Positions 1-8,062 of a DNA stretch of 64,000 nt are shown in pieces. The notes beneath the pieces were generated by a model. That model was not told where the DNA came from and ran no database searches. It saw only the letters and a list, made by a program, of their open reading frames with translations. Both the position numbers and the translations under genes were made by a program. Position 1 is the stretch's first letter. Each line of letters opens with the position of its first letter. This DNA is from Argyresthia goedartella (Eukaryota; Arthropoda; Insecta; Lepidoptera; Argyresthiidae), in NCBI GenBank assembly GCA_949825045.1, contig OX463836.1:15166329-15230328 (forward strand), read 5' to 3'.

Positions 1-588
1 CCCGACTGGCTCGCCAAGTGGCGGTTGTCCGTCAACGTTGGGAAGACGCAGGCGCTCATCACAGGCCAGTCCCCCCTTCCACCACCACTCCAGCTCCAAG
101 GACAGGACATCGCGTGGTCTCCGCAGGTGAAGTACCTGGGAGTGACCATCGATCGCCGGCTCACCATGAAGCAACATGTCGACAACGTCGTCAACCAGGT
201 CAAGGTGGCACGCGCCAAGCTGCGTCCACTTCTCGACTCCAGCCTCCCTCTGAGGGCGAAGCTCGGGATCTACAAGTGCTACGTGAGATCCCGCCTCACC
301 TACGCGGCCCCGGCATGGTACGCTCTGTGCTCGGAGACGAACAAACGGAGACTCCGAGCCCAAGAGAACCTCTCTTTGCGTACCATCGTCGACGCCCCCC
401 GCTACGTGAGGAATGCGACGATCCAGAGGGACCTCAGATGGGAACCAGTGGACCAGTTTGTCCAGAGGCTGGCGAAGGGCATGTTCGCGCGTGCGGATAG
501 CTCACAACATCCGCATATCCGCGACATGGCGCCGTACCACGCGCGCCCGCCCGACCGCCGCCGCCTGCCACGCGACCTGGTTGCCTAG
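1..588 (+). CDS. Jockey-like non-LTR ORF2, C-terminal end (element A1, partial)
   Basis: The frame is open from the first base of the window, so the gene continues to the left. The visible part is the end of a reverse transcriptase ORF: 'KYLGVTIDRRL' (RT thumb region), then 'LTYAAPAWYAL' and the terminal 'RPPDRRRLPRDLVA'. It is nearly identical to the end of the minus-strand copy at 29284-30627, so both belong to one family (A). The downstream 3' UTR also matches that copy until 'gtgcgtgagatgat' near 745. No lesion is seen in this part. Jockey-clade assignment is by RT resemblance and is an inference. Confidence 0.85.
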   Translation, partial: PDWLAKWRLSVNVGKTQALITGQSPLPPPLQLQGQDIAWSPQVKYLGVTIDRRLTMKQHVDNVVNQVKVARAKLRPLLDSSLPLRAKLGIYKCYVRSRLTYAAPAWYALCSETNKRRLRAQENLSLRTIVDAPRYVRNATIQRDLRWEPVDQFVQRLAKGMFARADSSQHPHIRDMAPYHARPPDRRRLPRDLVA

Positions 589-745
589 CCGGCGATCATC
601 CAACAGAACACCCCTCGTGAGAAGATCTCCACCGCCCGCGAGGGCCCCCCGATGACCTGTCCATAGGAGTGGACAGAGGCGCTTCTTCAGGAAGAGATCC
701 GATGATCTGACCCTGACTCCCCACGCCCCAGAATGGGTGCGTGAG
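589..745 (+). mobile_element. 3' UTR and end of element A1
   Basis: The sequence from the stop codon to about 745 aligns with the 3' UTR of the A2 copy (29112-29283, minus). Both share 'actccccacgccccagaa' and 'gggtgcgtgaga'. The copies diverge at a short tail ('gat aacttgattgattg' here), with no poly(A). The left end of the insertion is outside the window, so no TSD can be assigned. Confidence 0.65.
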
Positions 746-832
746 ATGATAACTTGATTGATTGAGTTGCGAGTTAGTGACATTTTAACTGCGATCGAGT
801 GCTAGTACAAGGATAATCGGAGCGAAAGACTC

Positions 833-962
833 TTCGTGTGAATAGTGAGTGCATAATTAGTGAAATAGTGTGTGTGTTTTAATTAGTGGATTTTAAGTAC
901 AGTTCGTGTGAATTGTAAGTGCGTAATTTGGGTAATAAAGTGAGTGTTTTATTTAGTGGATT
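833..962 (+). repeat. Two diverged direct copies of a ~70-bp unit
   Basis: 'ttcgtgtgaatagtgagtgc' at 833 recurs as 'ttcgtgtgaattgtaagtgc' at 903. Both units run through a '(t)ttagtggatt' end. The unit is about 70 bp and the two copies are roughly 80% alike by eye. They lie between the tail of A1 and the mariner remnant. No ORF is present. Confidence 0.6.
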
Positions 963-963
963 A

Positions 964-1052
964 ATTCGTGTTTTTTCCATCAAATACGAATCCCACTTCT
1001 GACACCAAATTTTACGAGCTTGGGGTTCGTATTTGATAGAAAAAACACGAAT
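964..1052. repeat. 31-bp inverted repeat (27-nt loop) at the break of the mariner remnant
   Basis: Arm 964-994 ('attcgtgttttttccatcaa...') is the reverse complement of 1022-1052 with two mismatches; the 27-nt loop is 995-1021. The right arm runs directly into the surviving transposase coding sequence. The structure therefore replaces the missing N-terminal part, and looks like a fold-back end rather than a normal transposon terminus. Confidence 0.7.
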
Positions 1053-1715
1053 GACGAAGAAGTGGACGATTTTTCGACCAAAATCATAATGAGCGATGAG
1101 GCTCATTTCCACCTCAGCGGGTACGTGAACAAACAAAACTATCACTTCTGGGGCACCGAAAACCCACGAGTGATGGACGAGGAGCCATTACACCCGCTCA
1201 AAGTGACTGTATGGTGCGCTGTTCACGCTGTAGGAGTCATCGGGCCATTTTTTTCAAAAATGCCGTTGACCAAACGACAACAGTGGACGGTGCGCGCTAT
1301 AGGGCCAAGTTGACCGAGTTTTTTCTGCCGCAATTGGACGAATTAGGACTGGAGGACATGTGGCTCCAACAGGACGGAGCAACGGCACACACTGCGCGAG
1401 CCACAACCGATATTCTGAAGGCAGCGTTCCCGGGTCGCCTCATCTCTCGTTTTGGCGATTTGCACTGGCCCGCAAGATAGCCCGATAGCTTTCCAGACTT
1501 TTTTGTGGGGTTTTTTGAAGTCCCGTGTTTACGTGAACAAGCCTGAGACTCTGGAAGCCTTCAAATACAACATTCGATACGAGTGCGAGAATCTGTCACC
1601 CGAAGTTCTCGCCGAAGTGATGAAAAATGTCACAAAACGAGCCCGTATGGCAATCAATTGTAACGGCGCCCATTTGGCCGATATAATCTTCTCGAGTTGG
1701 CCAATAAAATTCTAA
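1053..1715 (+). pseudogene. Tc1/mariner-superfamily transposase remnant
   Basis: Three overlapping frames together give a DDE_3-type transposase C-terminal half. 'IIMSDEAHFHLSGYVN' contains the first catalytic Asp and 'MWLQQDGATAHTAR' the second. The third catalytic region after 'DLHWPAR' is damaged by an in-frame stop and indels. The tail 'LAEVMKNVTKRARMAINCNG' is well kept. The N-terminal DNA-binding half is absent upstream of the inverted repeat. At least two frameshifts make it non-functional. The family spacing (DDxD) cannot be measured because the third motif is broken. Confidence 0.85.
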
Positions 1716-1760
1716 AGGTTCAAATAAACATAATCAAAAAACAGAATCGAAGTTTTTCAT

Positions 1761-2655
1761 TTAGAAAAAAAAAGAGAGCCAAACAACATCGGATGACTTC
1801 TTTTGGCCCACATGCAATGTGAATAGTTTATGGCGCTTGAAGAATGGTTTGCAGCTGTCTGTTCGTTTAAGTGAAAAAATAGACCTGATACATTTTTTAT
1901 TGTGGGCTTTAAAAGCACGATCTTTGTTAACTCCGTTGCCCCAGAATATTATGCCATATCGTAGTGTAGATACTACAAAACCATGATACGCCGTTAACAC
2001 TGAGGCAACGTCCACAACTTTGCGCAACATAAATAGTGCGTAAGAAAATTTATTAAGTTTTTTGGTGACGTAATCTATTTGGTCTTTCCAACTTAATTTG
2101 TTGTCAATTTTCAGTCCCAAAAATTTTGTGACTTGCACTTCATTAATGATAGTGTTGTCATGTTTAATAAGCAATGGTGTTCGTTCCTTTAATTGTTTAA
2201 AATTCATTAAGTAAGTTTTATTTAAATTTCTTTATCTTTAAATTATTATATTTGAGCCATGTAATTATGTCATTGATTGAGTTATTGATTTCATTTTCAA
2301 ATGTCAGATTATTATATTTCATATTTTGTTTATGTACTATCGTCAGCAAATAGAATCATAGGATGCGATGTTGATTTCACAATGTCATTGATATAAATAA
2401 TAAATAATGGAGGGCCCAGAACGCTTCCTTGTGGAACCCCGATTGTAACTTGAGATGCTTCGGATGAGTAGTCTAGTTCTATGTTTTGTTTGGAACACAA
2501 TCTGTGAATTTGTGTGATTTGTCTTCGATCAAATAAGTCATGTCATCAAATCTAAAACGTTGCCTCGGACTCCATATGTGTGTAGCTTTCGTTGTAATAT
2601 TCTATGATCTTCATAATCGAAAACTTTTTTCATATCCATATAAATGGCTGATACT
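1761..2655 (-). pseudogene. Decayed non-LTR reverse transcriptase (element H)
   Basis: On the minus strand, 'AIYMDMKKVFDYEDHRILQ' (2538-2655) is RT motif A with its Asp. A '[11 protein letters not shown]'-like motif lies near 2420-2440. 1761-2207 encodes the thumb and C-terminal part ('KFLGLKIDNKLSWKDQIDYV', 'LRYGIIFWGNG'). Stops and shifts separate these pieces. The domain style resembles elements D and F in this window (jockey/CR1-like), but it is a different family. No ORF1, endonuclease or clear termini are visible. Confidence 0.75.
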
Positions 2656-2665
2656 GGTGTCTTAT

Positions 2666-2795
2666 CGAACGACTTGTCGATGGCTGAGGTTCCTCCATCG
2701 AACGACTCGTCGATGGTTGAGTTCCTCCATCGAACGACTCGTCGATGATTGAGTTCCTCCATCGTACAGCTCGTTAATGGGTTCGGTTGCTCCAT
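2666..2795. repeat. Four tandem copies of a 32-33 bp unit
   Basis: The units start at 2666, 2699, 2731 and 2763. Consensus is 'cgaacgactcgtcgatggtt' followed by 'gagttcctccat'. The second and third copies differ least; the fourth is most diverged. The array sits between the RT remnant H and the transposon-end-like sequence, and is translated without stops on the minus strand, probably by chance. Confidence 0.8.
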
Positions 2796-2970
2796 GGATG
2801 CCAAGGTCAATCGTGTAGGCGGGAAAACAAAGTCCGGGTTATTACGTGCAATGGTCAGTCGATAAGGCAGAAAATCGGTGTCCAGTGTACAAGCGTAGGT
2901 CAATCGTGAAGACAAACAAACAAAGTCCAGAGGATAAGCCAAAGTCGTCAAAGGAAGCCACAACAAACAC
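2796..2970 (-). repeat. Sequence related to the terminal repeat of the THAP/SAP transposon
   Basis: Read on the minus strand, it aligns over about 170 bp with the inverted repeat cores at 59665-59836 and 62882-63053 (about 65% by eye). It has the same internal periodic motif 'cgattgacc...ctggac' repeated about every 45 bp. It ends where the tail of element E begins (2971). I read it as the end of a related DNA transposon or its non-autonomous derivative. No transposase is nearby, so this rests on similarity within the window alone. Confidence 0.5.
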
Positions 2971-2988
2971 ACTTTATTACTTTATACT

Positions 2989-3170
2989 TTATCGTGAAGG
3001 AACATAAATAAAATGGTTTTAGGTATAAATTCACACTTTTATTTGATAAAACGGGTTAAAAAGTATGGAGCACGTACAGCGAGTTAGAGAGACAGATTTG
3101 AAGAGGGTGAATGAATGGTAATGCCTAATTTTTACATTCATTCATGCTATTTGAGTGTTCGTTGCGAACA
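2989..3170 (-). repeat. 3' LTR of element G
   Basis: 182 bp, matching 22624-22805 without length difference. The inverted ends of the family are TGTTCG...CGAACA. Here the outer end reads 'ttatcg' instead of 'tgttcg' (two changes), while the inner end 'gttgcgaaca' is intact. It is preceded by TSD ATACT (2984-2988). The LTR is short for a BEL/Pao element. Confidence 0.85.
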
Positions 3171-3348
3171 TATTCCCGAGAGGCGGGTAAAACCCAATTT
3201 CAAGTTAAATAGAAAAGGTACAATTTTAATTTTATTTCTAGGTACATGCACCTGACGTTTGTTTGTACTAACAACTTAATATTAAATAAATATTTTGTTA
3301 CATATACAACATTTTTTATTTAAAAGTTTACAATTTACAACATTCCTT
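3171..3348. other. G 3' noncoding region (no gene)
   Basis: AT-rich stretch between the pol stop and the 3' LTR of G. No ORF or RNA gene is seen. A recognisable polypurine tract is not obvious next to the LTR. Confidence 0.6.
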
Positions 3349-4560
3349 TCATATATCTATAGGAAGCAAACATAGCTTATTTATAGCTCTACGGGTCGTG
3401 CCATTGGCAGTTTTAATATCGGCAACTCTTATTTTTTCATCAGGCCGTTTGTAAACCTTAACGACTCTGCCTGTTGGCCAATGCAAAGGCGCAGTATTGT
3501 CGTCCCGTAACAGTACTAAGCTTCCCTCAGCCATGTTTTCTTGGCTATTGTGCCATTTAGAACGGCTATTTAGCTGCGATAAATATTGCCTATGCCAGGC
3601 TTTCCAAAAATGCTGCTGTATTTGTGTGCAGCGTCTCCAGAAGCGAAGCCTGTTTGTAGGAATTGACGTTATATCAGGCTCTGGTACAGCTGTTACAGCA
3701 GCCCAAAAGAAAATGGACGGGCGTTAATATAGAAAAATCAGAGATATCGTTAGACATTCCTGTTATTCGCCTTGAATTGAGAATGCCTTCTATGCTAACT
3801 ATAATCGTATTGAATTCTTCATATGTGAATAAACTAAGTCCTACTATTCTTTTGAAATGATACTTAAAGCTTTTCACTGAACTTTCCCAGATCCCACCAA
3901 AGGTCGGGGAATAGCTGGGTATGTATTGAAAATTGATACCTTTGGAAGTAGCAAAATTATTCATTAAGGCTACATGTTCATTCGACTTATTAAGCAAGTA
4001 CAAATCTTTTAATATATTGTCAGCCCCTTTAAACGTTTTAGCGTTATCGCAATATATTGAATTGGGCACTCCGCGCCTTGCGATAAATCGTTTTAATGCT
4101 GCAAGAAAGCATTGAGACGTCATGTCAGACACAAGTTCTAAGTGAACCGCATTGGTGACAAAGCACACAAATACAGCAACATAGCCTTTGGTTATGACAG
4201 TTCGTCGCAATGACGATTGCTTTATTTGAAAGGCTCCACAGTAATCTATGCCGACTATACTAAATATTTTGGCTTCGTTTACTCTATCAGAAGGTAATGA
4301 GCTCATTAACTGAGAAGCGCACTTGGCTCTAAATCTGTAACAATTAATGCATTTGTTTATTATTCTTTTAACTTCTCTGTTGCAATTAACGATCCAATAT
4401 TTTTGGGACAAGTTACACATCATTAATTTTAACCCAGCATGCATTGAGTTTAAGTGCTCGTCTTGTATAACTATATCTGTTACATGACATTTTTTGGTAA
4501 AATTATCGAATATTTTTGAGAATACGGTATTGACGAGTTTTGTAAACGACCACTTACTCT
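3349..4560 (-). pseudogene. G pol: integrase and C-terminal domain
   Basis: 4444-3674 encodes the integrase. A zinc-binding Cys pair is in 'INKCINCYRF'. The catalytic Asp residues are in 'GIDYCGAF' and 'IYCDNAKTF', and the Glu in 'GGIWESSVK'. The frame stops near 3674 and the C-terminal DUF5641-like end resumes at 3534-3349 ('LVLLRDDNTAPLHWPTGRVV', ending 'LCLLPIDI'). The catalytic triad is present, but the break between 3534 and 3674 and the loss of frame upstream make it a pseudogene. Confidence 0.85.
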
Positions 4561-4701
4561 CATTACACTATTGCCATCTAAGAATGGTGCTAAGCTTTTT
4601 AAGCTCGATTTAATAGGTAAATTGTTTTTTACATTTTTCATTTCCTCATGGAAATATATATTCTGAATAACAGATATTATATTAAATCGGGCATTTTCTA
4701 A

Positions 4702-5291
4702 TTATTTTGAAGACAGGTTACCCGTGAGTTTGTTGCTTCTGTTTTTACAGTTATATTTTAATCGCAATATGCAAGCAAATATTCTTTGCATTTTGAACCA
4801 TGATGAATATTGGTTAAATATTGATGGTTCATTGACACCCAAGTGTGCTGCCTGCTCACGCGCGGCTGGCGATATTTTGGCGGCGGCGGCCTCACATAGC
4901 GTATGGTTGCACGAAACCGAAAAAGGCAGCGGCTTATAGTTAGGCAAGGAAATCTGAGGAGGCCCGCACCACCATAAGTTGTTTTTTAGCAGATCAGCAG
5001 GATCACAGCCCCGAGATAAGCAGTCAGCAGAGTTGGATGCTCCATCTATGTGGAACCAGTCACTATCTGATGTAATAGAGTTGATAACATTCACTCTGTT
5101 TTTGACATAAACAGGGATGGTATTTCTTTTCGACTTTAACCAACATAAGACTACTTGTGAGTCTGAAAACAAGTATTTTCCATGAAATTTAATTTTAGAG
5201 TACACCGTCATTACTTTATTGTACAACCTTGCTAATAATGCCGCATTAAGTTCGAGCTTCGGGGCAGTCAAGGTGTTTTTTACAGGTGAAA
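4702..5291 (-). pseudogene. G pol: RNase H region
   Basis: Reads 'TAPKLELNAALLARLYN' and 'FSDSQVVLCWLKS', the typical BEL/Pao RNase H signature with Asp in 'SDSQ', then 'SADCLSRGCDPADLL'. It ends at a stop near 4702, short of the integrase. The upstream coding is disrupted by the fold-back and tandem insertion at 5287-5381 and then by the maT element. Confidence 0.85.
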
Positions 5292-5381
5292 TTACAGGTA
5301 AGTTACAGGTAAGTTACAGTTTTTTACAGGTAAGTTACATTATTGTGTTCAAAGTCAAGACTTTGAACACAATAATGTAAC
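5287..5381. repeat. Fold-back palindrome plus short tandem repeats in G pol
   Basis: 5334-5356 and 5359-5381 are perfect 23-bp inverted copies with a 2-nt loop. Next to them (5287-5339), 'acaggtaagtt' is repeated three to four times. On the minus strand, coding of G (ending '...TLLCSKS') runs into the palindrome at 5359 and resumes as 'ISPVKNTLTAPKLEL' at about 5295. The insertion is therefore about 80 bp and one arm is an inverted copy of the adjoining coding sequence. Confidence 0.85.
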
Positions 5382-5414
5382 TGTTACATTTTCATTATGA
5401 ATAACTCTTATATA

Positions 5415-5441
5415 CACAGTCAGGTCATAAGTTCTGTCACA
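5415..5441. repeat. Left terminal inverted repeat of maT
   Basis: 27 bp; complement of 6687-6713 with one mismatch at the third base. The inner 24 bp are identical. Confidence 0.93.
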
Positions 5442-5557
5442 CAATAAAAACTTTTGAATTTAGAACGCTGGCCACAAAAAAGTTTATTGAATTCGAATTT
5501 CGAATTTTTCATGAAAATAAAAATGTGTACTTTTTAGAATTTTCCTCATTTTTAAAT

Positions 5558-6588
5558 ATGCAGTGGACACTTAAAGAATACCATGTCGCAGTTATTGCGT
5601 TGCATCGTTGCGGTTACGCGCCAATTCAGATTTTCGACTTACTGAAAAATTTGAATATAACCAAAAGATTCGTTTATCGTACCATAAAACGATACAATGA
5701 AGACTCTAGTGTAGATGACAGGTCAAGAAGTGGTCGCCCTCGCTCTGTTAGGACTCCAGCAGTGATAAAAGCTGTGAAGGCGCGAATTCAAAGAAATCCC
5801 ATACGTAAGCAGAAACTGTTGGCCCTTCAGATGGGGTTAAGCAAGACCACGGTGAAAAGGGTGTTAAATGTGTTAGGGCATATCGAAGAAAAACAGGACA
5901 TCGTTCGGACGCTCGTTTAATGGACCTGAGACTGAAGAGATGCCGCGCATTGTTGAAGCGGTACGCGGGAAAAAAGCATCGGGAAATTATTTTTTCGGAT
6001 GAAAAAATTTTCACCGTGGAAGAGAGCTACAACAAAGAAAATGATAAGGTGTACGCACACAGCAGTGAACAAGCGAGCAACCGTATTCCGCGTGTCCAAC
6101 GAGGTCATTTTCCATCCTCGCTCATGGTTTGGTTGGGAGTCTCTTATTGGGGCTTAACTGAGGTACATTTTTGTGAGAAAGGCGTAAAAACGAATGCAGT
6201 TGTGTATCAAAATACAGTCCTCAAGAACCTTGTGGAACCTGTTTCGCATACCATGTTTAATAACAGGCACTGGGTATTCCAACAAGATTCTGCGCCAGCT
6301 CATAGAGCGAAAAGCACACAAGACTGGCTGGCGGCGCGTGAAATCGACTTCATCCGGCACGAAGACTGGCCCTCCTCCAGTCCAGATTTGAGTCCGTTAG
6401 ATTACAAGATATGGCAACACTTGAAGGAAAAGGCCTGCTCAAAGCCTCATCCTGATTTGGAGTCACTCAATGCATCCTTTATTAAGGCAGCCGCCGATAT
6501 TGACATGGACCTCGTTCGTGCTGCGATAGACGACTGGCCGTGCAGAATAAAGGCCTGTATTCAAAATTGCGGGGGTCATTTTGAATAA
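5558..6588 (+). pseudogene. maT mariner transposase (one frameshift)
   Basis: The start chosen is ATG 5558 ('MQWTLKEYHVAVIALHRCG'), the first Met before the helix-turn-helix region. An N-terminal paired-like domain runs to 'LSKTTVKRVL'. The reading frame then shifts between about 5860 and 5885, and the catalytic domain continues in another frame to 6588. The triad is visible: 'IIFSDEKIF', 'VFQQDSAPAH' and 'SPDLSPLDY'. There are 37 residues between the second and third Asp, which fits maT (DD37D). The ending 'IQNCGGHFE' is typical. It is inactive only because of the frameshift. Confidence 0.9.
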
Positions 6589-6686
6589 ACTTTATTACCA
6601 TAAGAATCTATGTTTTATTAAGTTCATTTTGCTATATAAATGTTTTCATAAATAATAAACATGTCTAAATTATTTCATATTGCACA

Positions 6687-6713
6687 TGTGACAGAACTTA
6701 TGACCTGACTATG
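6687..6713. repeat. Right terminal inverted repeat of maT
   Basis: 27 bp; complement of 5415-5441 with one mismatch; followed by the TA target duplication. Confidence 0.93.
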
Positions 6714-7494
6714 TAAATGCAACATCTATATGCAATATTGGATGCAACACAGTACCCAAATATTTCTATGCATTGTGCATTACATGTGTTTAAATTTCTG
6801 TTGACTGATATGTCAGGCATTGATATCAAGTTCATATAAAAAGCTTGCCATGCTTTAAGCAATTGTGCTGGTATGGGGGAATCCCATTTAAGATTTTCCT
6901 TCCATACTTTTTGTAAAAATTCCTTAGCCCTAACTATAACGGGTCCTGCCAGCCCCAGAGGATCGAAGAAGGACCCTATCACACTCAGGATGGTCCTCTT
7001 ATTCCACGACTCTATATGCCTCGTAGGACAGCTTACTTTTAAAATATCATTGCTGACATCGTATGACAATCCTAAAGCTTTCATTGCTTTTTCGACCTCA
7101 ATTGCTTTTTCGATTGTTTGGGCTCCAAAAAGATCATCGTCTACATACATGGCTGTGCTGATTACATCTGCTGCTAACGGCATCTCAGCTTCATTACGCT
7201 CTGCAAGCTCCTCGAGGCATCTGGTGGCTTGGTAACTGGAACTTTTGACCCCTTATGTCAAGGTCTGTAATTGGAGAATAATTTTGCGGTTACAGTCATC
7301 TCTAATATATTTTGCAGATGCCTATGAGATGGATCAATCTTTATAGCTCTGTACATATGCCTTATATCTGTTATGAGTACATATTTGTGTGACCTGAATA
7401 AAATTAATATGTCAAACAGGTCTTTTTGCACCTTGGGTCCGTTTAAGAGAACTTCATTTAAGCTGTTATGATGAGAACTTGCTTTTGATAAATC
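6714..7494 (-). pseudogene. G pol: RT palm and connection
   Basis: Minus-strand RT between the BEL I and maT insertions. It has the catalytic 'TAMYVDDDLFGAQ' (YVDD) in 7183-6714, then 'VIGSFFDPLGLAGPV', a BEL/Pao hallmark. Upstream (7494-7200), 'NSLNEVLLNGPKVQKDLFD' and 'LITDIRHMYRAIKIDPSHRH' are RT motifs 1-3. A TAA stop and frame changes lie near 7240-7290, so it is dead. Confidence 0.85.
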
Positions 7495-8031
7495 CCACGC
7501 CTCAACCGAACGGGCGTGGAATCTTGGTAGGGTTGGTTTTCACCAGGAGTATCACAAGTGGTACTGACCTTTGACGCCGTGGACCGGAATTCGAAAGCTC
7601 AATTCGAGGCAGGAATACGGGATAAGGAGCACAAGGGGTGGGGGGAGAGGAGTCGAATCTTACTCTCGTCGTAGCCCGATGCTGTCGCCATCGCTGCCGA
7701 ACGCGACGAATTGGGGACCGAACCACTTCAAGCTTCACAACACGAAGCACTCACTCCGCTGACGTGAATCTACTTATTTCCCGACGATTGTTCCGTGCTT
7801 ATTATAATTAACATTCCGACCAGGCCCGACACCTGTGTTAGACAATTATTACTACTAAAATACAGCCAAGGCCCGAACGCCATGTGCCGACATTTTCTTC
7901 AAGTCAAAAAGTAACCTCTAACTCGTCATCTCGTTTCTATACAAGTGACAGCTGCTAGTTCCGTTTCCGATCACTCGCGGTCCGAGTCGCGCAACAAAAA
8001 GAGGTGCGTTCCGAAGCATAAATATTAAACA
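7495..8031 (-). repeat. 3' LTR of element I
   Basis: Copy of 13967-14503 with substitutions only (for example c/t in 'gttttcaycagg'). The outer end on the minus strand starts TGTTTAATATT. The opposite end 'ccacgcctcaaccgaacggg' forms a short inverted repeat with 'cgtgg' and lacks the usual TG/CA, so this boundary is uncertain by a few bases. Confidence 0.88.
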
Positions 8032-8062
8032 GTCACCCGCCCAGACAGGCCCGAACCTGTCC

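Larger units (their letters stand above)
5415..6713 (+). mobile_element. maT-type (DD37D) mariner element
   Basis: 1,299-bp element with terminal inverted repeats beginning 'cacagtcaggtcataag' (left) and 'catagtcaggtcataag' (right, complement). It is flanked by TA on both sides (5413-5414 and 6714-6715). Removing it with one TA restores the reading frame of G pol ('CCIY' to 'IRVIHN'), which proves the insertion point. It encodes one transposase, which carries a frameshift. Confidence 0.93.

Noticed and set aside
2538..2972. A 144-codon minus-strand gene
   Set aside because: Accidental fusion of a transposon-end repeat, a 33-bp tandem array and the RT remnant H.
3171..3180. Conserved 'tattcccgag' as a continuation of G LTR
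   Set aside because: The other LTR copy is followed by TSD and E sequence, so homology stops at 3170.
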